59,134 bases of DNA, from contig NZ_CAACVB010000021.1 of NCBI RefSeq assembly GCF_900659635.1, positions 1-59,134 on the forward strand, written 5' to 3'. The position numbers were made by a program, and so were the translations under genes. The notes under the pieces were generated by a model that ran no database searches, was not told where the DNA came from, and worked only from the letters and a program-made list of their open reading frames with translations. Shown here piece after piece: positions 32,883 to 41,688 of this stretch; positions within the stretch are counted from its first letter, which is position 1, and the number at the start of each line of letters is the position of its first letter. Source of the DNA: Actinomadura roseirufa (lineage in GTDB: Bacteria > Actinomycetota > Actinomycetes > Streptosporangiales > Streptosporangiaceae).

Positions 32883-33761
32883 ATGCGCGCCATTCAGATC
32901 GACCGCCACGGCGGCCCGGAGGTCCTCACCGTCCGGGAGGTCCCCGAACCCGTCCCCGAGGACGGCGAGGTCCTCATCCGCTCGACGTCCAGCAGCCTGA
33001 ACCCGGTGGACTGGAAGACCCGGGTGTGGAACGTCGGCCCGAAACTCCCCGCCACTCTCGGCTGGGACCTCGCCGGAGTCGTCATCGCCGGTGGCGACAC
33101 CGCGTTCCGCCCCGGCGACCACGTCGTCGCGATGTCCGCGCAGATCGCCACCGGACGCGGCACATGGGCCGAGCGAGTCGCGCTCCCCGCCGGGCTGCTG
33201 GCGAAAGCCCCCACGACCGTGCCCCTGACCGACGCCGCGGCACTGCCGCTGGCCGGCCTGTCGGCCCTGCAAGCACTGGGCAAGGCGGCGTTGACCAGCG
33301 GCGGACGCCTCCTCGTCATCGGTGCGGCCGGTGCCGTGGGCGGCATCGCGGTACAGCTCGCCCGCCGGTCGGGCGCCGTCGTCGACGCACTGGTATCCCG
33401 GCCCGCCCACCATGAGGAGGCGCGTGCCCTGGGGGCCGACCGCGTCTGGCACACCCCTGCCGAGCCGCCCGCCGGCGCCTACGACGTCGTACTCGACACC
33501 GCCGGCCTGGACGCGGGCCACATCCTCGCACCCGGCGGCCGGTACGTCTCCATCGCCGACCACCCCCTCCCGGACGTTCCCGGCGCGGTCAAGAGCTACG
33601 TCCAGGAGGACCGGGACCAGCTCGCCCACCTCGTCTCACTGGTGGAGCGGGGCGAACTCCGGCTGCGCATCGCGCACCGCTACCCCTTTCACCAGGCCCG
33701 CGCCGCACACGAACGCTTCGAAGCAGGCGGCACGATCGGCAAGATCCTGCTCACCTTCTGA
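32883..33761 (+). CDS. NADP-dependent quinone oxidoreductase-like MDR protein
   Basis: 292 aa, shorter than the usual 310-330. GroES-like N-terminus (EDGEVLIRSTSSSLNPVDWK), Rossmann motif VIGAAGAVGGIAVQLA, and no structural-zinc cysteines. It reduces quinones or enones with NADPH. Co-transcribed with the MFS under the MerR-type promoter, suggesting a detoxification pair that reduces and exports an electrophile. Confidence 0.9.
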   Translation: MRAIQIDRHGGPEVLTVREVPEPVPEDGEVLIRSTSSSLNPVDWKTRVWNVGPKLPATLGWDLAGVVIAGGDTAFRPGDHVVAMSAQIATGRGTWAERVALPAGLLAKAPTTVPLTDAAALPLAGLSALQALGKAALTSGGRLLVIGAAGAVGGIAVQLARRSGAVVDALVSRPAHHEEARALGADRVWHTPAEPPAGAYDVVLDTAGLDAGHILAPGGRYVSIADHPLPDVPGAVKSYVQEDRDQLAHLVSLVERGELRLRIAHRYPFHQARAAHERFEAGGTIGKILLTF

Positions 33762-33962
33762 AGCCCCGGTCCGGTTGCAGGTCGCGCCGGACGGGATTCA
33801 TGCGACCCCGCCCCACTCATGATCTGATGGGGCGGGCACCCACCCGTGACCACCGCTTCCACCCAGGAGTTCCGCGCCGATGTAATCCGCTGCCCCTCTC
33901 CATCGATCCGAGCGTCCCCGGACAACGGCGGACATGTTCCCCGGAATGGATTAGGAGCAGTG

Positions 33963-35201
33963 GTGACAGAGGCCTTCGATACTCCGGCGACCTACCGCGC
34001 GGTGTTGGCCGTCGGCGAGGCACGGTGGCCCTTCCTGGGCAGCTGTGCGGCCCGGCTGTCCTTCGCCGTCCTGCCGCTGGCCCTGATCCTGTTGATCCGC
34101 GACTCCACCGGGTCGTTCGCCGTCGCGGGGTTCACCTCCGGCGCGCTGTCGTGCACCCTGACGCTGCTCGCGCCCGCCCGTGCGCGGCTGATCGACCGCC
34201 GCGGCGCCCGGTACGGGCTGCGCCGGCTGACGGTCCTCTACCTGCTGGGGCTGGCCGTGCTGGTCGTCCTGGCCGAGCTGGGCGCGGGCCCCGTCGCACT
34301 CGTCGTCACCGCCGCGGTCGCCGGCGCCTTCGCCCCGCCCTTCGGCCCGACCATGCGGGTCCTGTGGTCGACGATTCTCCGGCGCCGGCAACCTCTGCTA
34401 CAGACCGCCTACGCCCTCGACTCCGTCACCGAGGAGATCCTGTTCACCGCCGGGCCGCTGGTGGCCGGGGGCCTCATCGCCGTCGCCGCCCCACTGGCGG
34501 CGATGATCACGGTCATGGCCCTGATCGCGCTCGGCGGCGCCTGCTTCCTGCTGTCGGACGCCACCCGCGACACCACCGCCACCGACGTTGACCGGGATCA
34601 CGTCCACGGCCGTCCGCTCTCCCTGCCGGGAATCCAGACCATCGTGCTGTCGTTCGCCGGAGTCGGCCTGGTCGTCGGAGCCCTGGAGGTCGGCCTCCCC
34701 TACATCGCCGACCGGGCCGGTTCCCCCAGCGCGGGCGGGGTTCTGCTGGCGTTGCTCTCGGCGGGCAGTGCGATCGGCGGCATCTGGTACGGCCGCAAGC
34801 AGTGGCGCAGCGCCCTCCCGAACCGTTTCGTGCTGCTGATCATCGTGTTCACCCTGACGCTGCTTCCGCTCTGCCTGACCGACACCCCCGTCAGGGCCGG
34901 CGCGGCCGTCTTCATCGTGGGCCTGACCGTCGCACCCCTGTTCACCTCCGCCTACCTTCTGGTGAACGACCTGGTCACCGCGTCCCGCTCCTCTCCCACC
35001 GAGGCCAACACGTGGGTGTCCACGGCCAACAACGGCGGAGCCGCGGCCGGAAGCTCCCTAGCCGGCCTCCTCCTCGACGCCCACGGCCCGGCCCTGACCT
35101 TCACGGCCACCTTCCTGGCCGCCGGAGTGATCGCCGCCGCGACGATCCTGCGCCGCCCCACCCTGGCACCCCCACCCCTCACCCCCGAACCAGCGGACTA
35201 A
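33963..35201 (+). CDS. MFS transporter
   Basis: 412 aa with about 12 hydrophobic segments; the block RLIDRRGARYGLRRLTVLYL sits at the cytoplasmic motif A loop. GTG 33963 was chosen because AGGAG lies five bases upstream; the longer frame to 33846 starts in non-membrane sequence without a binding site. Function unknown. It precedes the RiPP cluster by 294 bases on the same strand and could be its exporter, but nothing in sequence proves this. Confidence 0.85.
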   Translation: MTEAFDTPATYRAVLAVGEARWPFLGSCAARLSFAVLPLALILLIRDSTGSFAVAGFTSGALSCTLTLLAPARARLIDRRGARYGLRRLTVLYLLGLAVLVVLAELGAGPVALVVTAAVAGAFAPPFGPTMRVLWSTILRRRQPLLQTAYALDSVTEEILFTAGPLVAGGLIAVAAPLAAMITVMALIALGGACFLLSDATRDTTATDVDRDHVHGRPLSLPGIQTIVLSFAGVGLVVGALEVGLPYIADRAGSPSAGGVLLALLSAGSAIGGIWYGRKQWRSALPNRFVLLIIVFTLTLLPLCLTDTPVRAGAAVFIVGLTVAPLFTSAYLLVNDLVTASRSSPTEANTWVSTANNGGAAAGSSLAGLLLDAHGPALTFTATFLAAGVIAAATILRRPTLAPPPLTPEPAD

Positions 35202-35317
35202 CGCCCTGCGGTCGCGCGCACCGGTGAGGGCGGACCGCCGAACTTGAGCCTCGCGGCCGTGAACGCCCAGGGCGTGGGCACGGTGATGGCCGCCGTGGTA
35301 CCGACCTGCGGCGATCA

Positions 35318-35352
35318 CGTTTCATGTCGCCATGAACGGGACATGTGAAACG
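35318..35352. repeat. Inverted repeat upstream of the RiPP precursor
   Basis: CGTTTCA (35318-35324) and TGAAACG (35346-35352) form the outer arms; TGTC and GACA lie inside them. It is the only notable structure in the gap 35202-35495, about 145 bases before the precursor start. It may be an operator for the cluster or a terminator of the MFS gene; there is no T-run. Confidence 0.4.
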
Positions 35353-35495
35353 CCCTCACGTGAATCCGGGCCCGCACAGCTCGGCGCGATGCCGGAGAGT
35401 TTCGGTGATGTCAATCACACCCAGGGCGAGCGTGCGGCAGGATGAGAGGTGTCCGCCTGCGCCGTTTCCGCTCGAGCCTCTGTGGAGTGCCAGAG

Positions 35496-35828
35496 ATGTT
35501 CCAGCACGCAGACAGATTACCGGCCGAGGATTTGCCGCCTGCGTCCCAGTCGGTTGAGTCGTCCGCCGACGCGCCATGTGAGCCGCCTTCGGTCCGTCCT
35601 TGGGGATTGCGTCGGATGGCCCCTTACCTGAGCACGGTCGATGTGGGGGTGGTGGCCGTGCAGGTGGATCCACGCACGCAGTTGGGCGCGGGGCCGGACG
35701 GTGAGCCCGTACAGGCCAAGCACCGCCGGTCCAATACCGGCACCGAGGGCAGCACGGCGACCGGAGGCGGCGACGGCAGCGAGCAGGGCGGGGACGAGGA
35801 CCATCAGCAGGACAGCGACCAGGACTGA
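35496..35828 (+). CDS. tgmA: ATP-grasp-modified RiPP precursor peptide
   Basis: 110 aa. ATG 35496 is chosen because GGAG stands eight bases upstream and MFQHADRLP is typical of this family. The leader holds the conserved block RPWGLRRMAPY (residues 34-44) followed by VDPRTQ (57-62), the recognition features of putative ATP-grasp target peptides. The C-terminal core from Lys75 is rich in Ser/Thr (Ser79, Thr81, Thr83, Ser86, Thr88) and then in acidic residues (Asp93 to Asp110), suited to side-chain ester crosslinks. Asp93-Gly94 is a natural aspartimide site. The stop shares one base with the ligase start. Confidence 0.85.
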   Translation: MFQHADRLPAEDLPPASQSVESSADAPCEPPSVRPWGLRRMAPYLSTVDVGVVAVQVDPRTQLGAGPDGEPVQAKHRRSNTGTEGSTATGGGDGSEQGGDEDHQQDSDQD

Positions 35829-36778
35829 TGGCGGCGCCGCGTCCCGTGCTGGTGGTCACTCAGCCCGATGACCTGACCGCGGACATGGTCATCGACGAAC
35901 TCAACCGGCGCAAGGTCGGCGTCGTGCGCTTGGACTCCGCGGACTTCCCGCACACGGTGACGCTGTCGGCGCGGATCGATAACGCAGGGGTACGCGGCAC
36001 TGTGGTGACCGGTTCGCGGTGTGCGGAGCTGGAGAATGTGCGGTCGCTGTATTACCGGCGGCCGCGTGGGTTCCGCTTCCGCGGGTCGGACAGACAGGAC
36101 GCCCGGTTCGCGGTCCTGCAGGCCCGATACGGGTTCGGTGGTGTTCTGGCGTCGCTGCCGGATTGCCTGTATGTGAACCATCCGCATGCGATCGCCGATT
36201 GCGAATTCAAGCCCGCGCAGCTCGCGGCGGCCGCTGAGGTGGGCTTCTCCGTGCCCGCCACGCTGATCACCAATGATCCGGGGCAGGCTCGCGCGTTCGC
36301 CGCCGAGCACGCACCGGTCGTCTACAAACCGCTGCACAACAGCCCCTACCGCCAGGACGGGCGGCCGCGGACGATCTGGGTCACCGAGGTTGATCCCGCC
36401 GAATTGGACGAGTCGGTACGCGGTACCGCCCACCTGTTCCAGGCCCGCGTGCCGACGACCGCGTTCCTGCGCGTCACCGCCGTCGGCGAGCGGCTGTTCT
36501 GCGTGCGGATCGATTCGGACCTGCTGGACTGGCGCTACGACTACAGCGCCCTCACCTATGCTGCCGTACCGACGCCCGCCGATGTCACCGCCCCAATCCG
36601 GGCGTTCCTAGCCCGCTTCAACCTAGTGTTCGGGTGCTTCGACCTGGCGTTGCGCCCGGACGGAGCCGTCGAGTTCCTGGAGTGCAACGCCAACGGCCAG
36701 TTCGCCTGGCTACAGGAACACACCGGGCTGCCCATGACCGCCGCCGTCGCCGACCTACTCGCACAGGGACTGCCATGA
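35828..36778 (+). CDS. tgmB: ATP-grasp ribosomal peptide maturase
   Basis: 316 aa. An ATP-grasp ligase of the MvdD/RimK-like RiPP maturase group: VVYKPLHNSPYRQDGRPRTI in the ATP lid, VGERLFCVRIDS, and the metal-binding end CFDLALRPDGAVEFLECNAN, then GQFAWLQ. It activates Asp/Glu side-chain carboxylates of the precursor and joins them to Ser/Thr (ester) or Lys (amide). Overlaps precursor and methyltransferase at both ends, so the three are one operon. Confidence 0.92.
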   Translation: MAAPRPVLVVTQPDDLTADMVIDELNRRKVGVVRLDSADFPHTVTLSARIDNAGVRGTVVTGSRCAELENVRSLYYRRPRGFRFRGSDRQDARFAVLQARYGFGGVLASLPDCLYVNHPHAIADCEFKPAQLAAAAEVGFSVPATLITNDPGQARAFAAEHAPVVYKPLHNSPYRQDGRPRTIWVTEVDPAELDESVRGTAHLFQARVPTTAFLRVTAVGERLFCVRIDSDLLDWRYDYSALTYAAVPTPADVTAPIRAFLARFNLVFGCFDLALRPDGAVEFLECNANGQFAWLQEHTGLPMTAAVADLLAQGLP

Positions 36779-37971
36779 CCGCACACCCCGCCGACCTCCC
36801 GCGCCAACTGGCCGACCACCTGGAACGCGCGGGTGCGCTGCGTTCCCCGGCATGGCGCGCGGCGGTGGAGAGCACACCTCGGCACGAGTTCATCCCAGAG
36901 TTCTTCCAGCGAACCGATACCGAGCGCGGCACGATGTGGGAGCCGGTGACCCGTACCGCCGAGAGGGGCCGGTGGCTGGAACTGGCCTATCAGGATCAGA
37001 CGTGGGTGACCCAGCTGGATCGCCACGTCACCCCCGGGCAGGTGAGCGGGCCCGTCACGGGTGAGCCGACCTCGTCGTCGACCCTGCCCAGCTTGGTCGT
37101 GGGCATGCTGGAGAACCTGGACGTCGGCGAAGACGCCAACGTGCTGGAGATCGGCACGGGCACCGGATACTCCACCGCCCTACTGGCCGCACGCCTCGGC
37201 GACGACCAGGTCACCTCCATCGAATACGACGCCGACGTCGCCGCCCGCGCCGCCGCCGCGCTCACCCGCGCCGGCCACAGCCCACACCTGATCACCGGAG
37301 ACGGCTTGGACGGAGCACCCGGCCGGGCGCCCTTCGACCGCATCATCGCCACCTGCTCGGTCCGGCACATCCCGGCCGCGTGGCTCGCCCAGGCCCGGCC
37401 CGGCGCCCGCATCCTCGTCACCGTGTCCGGATGGCTGCACGGCCACGGCCTGGCACTGCTGACCGTCAACCCCGATGGCACCGCCGACGGGCGGTTCCTG
37501 CCCGGCACCATCTCCTTCATGATCGCCCGGTCCCACGCCGCACCGGCCATCCCTTCCAGCCTCTACGACGAGCTGACCGCCGAACTCGGCGACGCACCTG
37601 CCCGGCCCGCGAGCGTGGGCGGCGACGTCCGCCGGGACTGGACGGGAGTGTTCGTCGCCCAGCTGGCCGCGCCCGGCGCGCAGTGGCAGGCCCGCCGCAC
37701 CGACGGCGGTCCCTGGATCGACTACTACATCGACCCGGTCACCCGATCGGCCGCCGCTCTCACCCCGGTCCCCGGCGGGGGCTGGAGCGTCCGCCAAACC
37801 GGCCCGGTACGGCTATGGGACGACATCGAACGAGCCGTCGGCACCTGGCACGACGCCGGCAGCCCGCACACCGACCAATTCCGCATACACATTAACGGCG
37901 ACACCCAGACCATCACCCTCGACGAGACCGCCTGGACACTGCCCACACAGGGACCAGCCCTCTCGGTCTGA
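36775..37971 (+). CDS. tgmC: RiPP methyltransferase, protein-L-isoaspartate O-methyltransferase type
   Basis: 398 aa, start overlapping the ligase stop (ATGA). The PIMT core has TGEPTSSSTLPSLVVGMLEN, the SAM motif VLEIGTGTGYSTALLA and FDRIIATCSVRHIP, and a C-terminal extension of about 180 residues absent from housekeeping PIMT. In the characterised fuscimiditide-type systems such enzymes methylate one Asp side chain of the crosslinked peptide, which then closes to an aspartimide. The same role is inferred here. Confidence 0.88.
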   Translation: MTAHPADLPRQLADHLERAGALRSPAWRAAVESTPRHEFIPEFFQRTDTERGTMWEPVTRTAERGRWLELAYQDQTWVTQLDRHVTPGQVSGPVTGEPTSSSTLPSLVVGMLENLDVGEDANVLEIGTGTGYSTALLAARLGDDQVTSIEYDADVAARAAAALTRAGHSPHLITGDGLDGAPGRAPFDRIIATCSVRHIPAAWLAQARPGARILVTVSGWLHGHGLALLTVNPDGTADGRFLPGTISFMIARSHAAPAIPSSLYDELTAELGDAPARPASVGGDVRRDWTGVFVAQLAAPGAQWQARRTDGGPWIDYYIDPVTRSAAALTPVPGGGWSVRQTGPVRLWDDIERAVGTWHDAGSPHTDQFRIHINGDTQTITLDETAWTLPTQGPALSV

Positions 37972-38027
37972 ATCCAACCGCCACTGAATGCCCGGCGGCG
38001 CGGATATAAACGGCCAGCGCTCGCACC

Positions 38028-38216
38028 TCAGGGCCTGTTCCAACTGCCGGAGAGCGGGGTGATGTTTTTAATGCCGGGGTCTATGCCGTAGGCAGAGCAC
38101 ATGTCCAGCCAGTCGGTTCGTGGGCAGCCTAGACGAACGACGCGGTAGAAACTGGGAACGAGTTCCTGGGCGCGCGGACCGAGGCTGACCGAGTCCCAGT
38201 CGCAGACCACGGGCCC
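38028..38216 (-). pseudogene. C-terminal fragment of an aminoglycoside phosphotransferase-like kinase
   Basis: The minus frame, bounded upstream by a TAG, reads VCDWDSVSLGPRAQELVP and ends with WLDMCSAYGIDPGIKNITPL and a stop. IDWD..SLGPRE.DLVP is the metal-binding block of APH/choline-kinase family enzymes found in many actinomycetes. The N-terminal lobe and catalytic HxD loop are gone. It is a stump in the gap after the RiPP methyltransferase. Confidence 0.7.
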
Positions 38217-38229
38217 CTAGAGGTAGGGC

Positions 38230-38560
38230 TCAAGTTCCCGGCGTGGGCGTCGCCGAGTACCACTCGGCTTCCAGGATGGAATGCACGACCGAGTCGCGCC
38301 AGGCTCCGCGTACTTTCAGGTGATCACGAATCCTTCCTTCCTCTATCATCCCCAGCTTGGCCATCAGCCGTGCTGATGTCGTGTTGTCGGGACTGCGGGC
38401 TCCCCAGAGTCGATGCAGCCCCAGTTCTTCAAATCCCAAGCGCAGCAGCAGCCGTACCGTTTCGATACCCAGACCACGACCCCACTGGTCTGCGCGCAAC
38501 GCGAAGCCGAGCTGGGCGCTGGACTGCCCGGGATGCTGGGCGTCGACGGCCAGCCGGCCG
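38230..38560 (-). pseudogene. N-terminally truncated GNAT (RimJ/RimL-type) acetyltransferase
   Basis: The C-terminal half is well preserved: QLGFALRADQWGRGLGIETV contains the acetyl-CoA pyrophosphate loop, followed by RLWGARSPDNTTSARLMAKL and GMIEEGRIRDHL. Upstream the same frame meets a TGA near the codons for SSHGRL, and no start with the first half of the fold (about 80 residues) is visible. TTG 38499 could still start an 89-aa protein, but that would lack the acceptor-binding half. Probably a decayed gene beside another GNAT gene. Confidence 0.65.
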
Positions 38561-38639
38561 TGACTGGATCACCGCCTCCGTGCTCCTGACATTATCGACC
38601 AGCGGCGAGAACGGAGCAGGACTCGGTTTCCATCGCTGG

Positions 38640-39215
38640 CTAGTGTCCTAGGTCGATAGGTAGGGGGAGGATCAGGGCGTCGAACAATGGTGCTTCGGGC
38701 CAAGCCGGTCGCAGTTGTCCGACTTTCTCCCAGCCCCAAGCGCTGTAGGCGCGGTATGCGGTGTGGTTGTCGGCCTCGACCAGAAGGGTCGCCCGTTGTT
38801 CGGTGCGCCCTTTGAGGAGATCGTCGTGCAGCGCGTGGGCGATGCCGTGGCCGGTCCACTCCTGCCGCACCATGATCTCTGACAGGGCGAAAGTGCGGTG
38901 TCCTGTTTCCACAGTGAACCCTGGTTCGGGTTCGCTGATCAGGCCACGCCACCAGGCGGTCTCCGGGCCGAGGGGCCAGCCCCAGGTTTGCCCTATGGGC
39001 TCTTCGGTGCTGGCGTGGTAAGCCATGACAAGGTCGAGCCCCCGGTCTGAAGCAGTGTAGGCGTCGAAGCGCTCCATGAAGCTCTCGGGTGAATCGAAGG
39101 GGTCTGCGGAGGCAATGGCCGCAGCGTAAGCGTCGCGATACACCAGCTCGACCGTTTCGCGGATCTTTCGCGCCTGCGCGGCGTTGTGACGCTTGAACTT
39201 CATGTTTTCCTTCAT
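38640..39215 (-). CDS. GNAT family N-acetyltransferase
   Basis: 191 aa, complete. ALSEIMVRQEWTGHGIAHAL matches the acetyl-CoA loop (QxxGxG/A) and LLVEADNHTAYRAYSAWGWE the motif B region. It opens with MKENMKFKRHNAAQARKIRE; ATG 39215 or the internal ATG at 39203 could be used. It transfers an acetyl group from acetyl-CoA to an unknown amine. It lies between the phosphotransferase and acetyltransferase remnants and a TPR regulator. Confidence 0.85.
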   Translation of the reverse strand: MKENMKFKRHNAAQARKIRETVELVYRDAYAAAIASADPFDSPESFMERFDAYTASDRGLDLVMAYHASTEEPIGQTWGWPLGPETAWWRGLISEPEPGFTVETGHRTFALSEIMVRQEWTGHGIAHALHDDLLKGRTEQRATLLVEADNHTAYRAYSAWGWEKVGQLRPAWPEAPLFDALILPLPIDLGH

Positions 39216-39278
39216 GCCTGCGACGTTACTTTCGCCGACATCACTCGCATAGCCCGCGATGCATTCAGGATGAGCGCA

Positions 39279-40814
39279 TCATACAGATCCGCCGCCCAAC
39301 TCACCAACGATGGTTTGGGCGCTGAAAGCTTCAAGGCGCTCGTCCAGCGAGGCGGCGAGTGGCTGACCAGCATAGATTTGCCCGGATAGTTCCGGGCGCA
39401 TCCGCTGAATTCTGCGGAGTACGGCTTCAATCCTTTTATCGGGTGTCAGTAAAAGCACCGGTTCGAGGACTGCGGCGGCGTGTTCAAGCTCTCCGTCACG
39501 TAGCAGCGCCGTGGCGAGGTCGATATTGGTGCAGGTGACGTATCCGTCGTAGTGGTCTTCGCCCGTGCCTGGGCCGGCCGCATAGAGGTCGGCGGCCTGG
39601 CGGAGTTCTCCGATCGCCTCTGTGCGTGCATCCTGGCCGGGAAGTTCGAGCAGTGTGGCTCCGGCGAGGAAGTGTTCGGTCGCCCTTGAAAGCCCGAACT
39701 CGCCACCGATCTCCAAGACGTCATCGCTGTAGCGACGGTCGCGGGCCTCGTGTGCGGCGGTAATGGCCCGGCGCGCCGTGTGAGCATCGCCCAGACGGGC
39801 CGCCGCCCTGCCATGCCGGAGGTGAAGCTGCGCGGCACCTTGGCCGTCGGAAAGATACGCCAGTCCGGTGCGCGCCAACTCTAGGCTGCCACGCGGCCGC
39901 AGCCAGAAGACGATGTTGGCCAGTTCAAGACGAAGATGGCCCATCAAACCCCGATGGTCGATCGCTGTGGCGTACGCCCAGCCGGTGCGGACCAGTTCTT
40001 CGGCAGCCTGGCGGTTGCCCAGACCATTGGCTGCGGCAGCCATCAAGACGTGCAGAACACTGAGCAGGAAGTACAACTCCGTCTGGTCACGCGGCCATAG
40101 CCGCCGGTCCAGTACATCCCAGATACGTTGCCGCACCCTGCGCATGTCCTGAAATACCTGGAAAGGATCACCAGTCATGTGCTCAAGGGACAACCTCTCG
40201 ACATCGGCACGCAGTTGCGCAAGGGTCGCTTCGCCGATATCACGCCGTTCAGCTTGTTCGGCGTGCTCACTGCCTTCGTGCGCAGCCATCACCACCACCT
40301 CTTGCAGGTTATCCCGGTCGCCCGGGACGCCCGTTTCCTCCCAATCGCCATAGGTGTTGTGCCCAGATGCCGGTCCGCTAACTGCTTCGCACTCCTCTGC
40401 CTGAGAAGCGGGGGCACCCTGGTGGCACAGCGCACGCCGATCAGAGTCGGGCATCCGGGCGAGATCATCGCCATCGACCACTTGGTCCAGCCCGGTATCG
40501 AAGAGTTCCGCCACCCTGACCAGGTACTGCACGCTCGGCCGTTCGCCTCTTCGCGGCCAACGCTCGTACGCGGCGACACGGCTGCCTGACATGGGTGCCG
40601 TCCCGTCGGGAGCGAAACGGGCGTTGTACCTGGCGGCCAGCGCCGCCTGGGTCAGCCCGTGGGCGTACCGCCACGCGCTCCGGGGTCGCAATCCCCATCG
40701 TCGCATCATCTCGTCTTTGATCACTCGGCGAGACGCTCCGGCGGCGAGCAGTCGTTCGCGCAGCGCGTCACGCTCGGCCTTGGTACTCCGGTCGGCTATG
40801 CGAGGTTCGGCCAT
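39279..40814 (-). CDS. Helix-turn-helix regulator with TPR-like helical domain
   Basis: 511 aa. The N-terminus (RRVIKDEMMRRWGLRPRSAW, RYAHGLTQAALAARYNARF, SVQYLVRVAELFDTG) is an XRE-like DNA-binding region; after a linker around residues 140-210 the rest is helical TPR-like repeats (RLELANIVFWLRPRGSLELA, ATALLRDGELEHAAAVLEPV). ATG 40814 has AAGGAG six bases upstream. Such proteins are common orphan regulators in actinomycetes. It diverges from a cassette of small unknown proteins, which may be its targets. Confidence 0.8.
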   Translation of the reverse strand: MAEPRIADRSTKAERDALRERLLAAGASRRVIKDEMMRRWGLRPRSAWRYAHGLTQAALAARYNARFAPDGTAPMSGSRVAAYERWPRRGERPSVQYLVRVAELFDTGLDQVVDGDDLARMPDSDRRALCHQGAPASQAEECEAVSGPASGHNTYGDWEETGVPGDRDNLQEVVVMAAHEGSEHAEQAERRDIGEATLAQLRADVERLSLEHMTGDPFQVFQDMRRVRQRIWDVLDRRLWPRDQTELYFLLSVLHVLMAAAANGLGNRQAAEELVRTGWAYATAIDHRGLMGHLRLELANIVFWLRPRGSLELARTGLAYLSDGQGAAQLHLRHGRAAARLGDAHTARRAITAAHEARDRRYSDDVLEIGGEFGLSRATEHFLAGATLLELPGQDARTEAIGELRQAADLYAAGPGTGEDHYDGYVTCTNIDLATALLRDGELEHAAAVLEPVLLLTPDKRIEAVLRRIQRMRPELSGQIYAGQPLAASLDERLEAFSAQTIVGELGGGSV

Positions 40815-41412
40815 TTCACTCCTTTTGGCCATCCTGCAATGAGCGTTCGTCCCGCGTCCATTACGCCGCACGACTCCATTGATCGCATCTCCTTCGCCGC
40901 ACATTTCTGCGGAGGTCCCGAAGAAAAGGGCCTCGCCCTCATCGTTCTTGCAGGTCAGAAGCATGACCAAGTCGCAGATTCTCTACGTCCACTACACCTC
41001 GCGCCCTGGCGATGACGGAGCGTTGACTATGGGGGACGCAAGTTCATCGGTGGCTGGTCAGGAGTCGGAACAGTGTCGGCAGACCGCAACCCCCCCGTAT
41101 CTGGGGCAGACCGTGCGCCAACTGACCCAGGCGCTCAAGGCTCGTGGCTGGGTGTACGAGGGCGTCGGGGTCGTCGGCCCGCTCGGGGGTGATTGGGGTG
41201 GGCGGTGTGGGTGGGACCGTCCCATGGGCTTGGTGGCCCTCAGGGTGAGGGCGAGCTGGCGGTCCGTGAGGGTGACGCGAGCCCGTGCTTCGTCTTCGAC
41301 CGGACGCCGGGGCGGGCTCTCGCGTCGGTCGGTGTCACAGGACATAGATGCTGCTCCCGCTGGTGCGCGAGCGCAGGAAAGATCCGGACTTTATCGGAAG
41401 GGGGGTCTGGTT
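40815..41412. other. 598-base region without an assured gene
   Basis: A plus-strand frame from ATG 40963 (MTKSQILYVHYTSRPGDDGA) contains plausible protein sequence up to about 41170 (TVRQLTQALKARGWVYEGVG) and then turns into low-complexity Arg/Ser/Trp-rich sequence, while the next frame (from about 41240) gives a better-looking EGELAVREGDASPCFVFDRT. That pattern suggests a small gene broken by a frameshift, or two unrelated shadows. No ribosome binding site supports it. Confidence 0.3.
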
Positions 41413-41688
41413 ATGGGCAAGTCGCAGCAATTGCCCGGGGAGGAAGAGCGGGGGCTGTTCGAGTTGCGGGCTGCGGTGGTCGGGCGTGGGTGGGTCGGAG
41501 AACTGGAGCGGTGGCCGCGTGGGTTGCTCGTCCTCTGCCTGATGAACCCGAACCCGCCGTGGCAGGGCGTGGACGTGGTGGTCGCGGAGGGGATGTACCG
41601 GTCGGTCGGCGGGACGGACTTGGCGCCGGTGGGCGACTCGGTGCGGGCGGCTGTGGCGATCACTCGGCCGCTGGGCGGAGAGCGGTGA
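41413..41688 (+). CDS. Small protein of unknown function
   Basis: 91 aa, beginning MGKSQQLPGEEERGLFELRA. AGGGGG about eight bases upstream supports ATG 41413. The protein is mostly charged with a hydrophobic middle (RGLLVLCLMNPNPPWQGVDV), not a clear membrane helix. Its stop overlaps the start of the DUF574 methyltransferase (GTGA), so the two are translationally coupled. Not recognised. Confidence 0.6.
   Translation: MGKSQQLPGEEERGLFELRAAVVGRGWVGELERWPRGLLVLCLMNPNPPWQGVDVVVAEGMYRSVGGTDLAPVGDSVRAAVAITRPLGGER

Noticed and set aside
40879..41688. A 269-residue plus-strand protein
   Set aside because: Only its last 91 codons (from 41413) have a ribosome binding site and protein-like composition; the middle is Arg/Ser/Trp-rich non-coding-like sequence.
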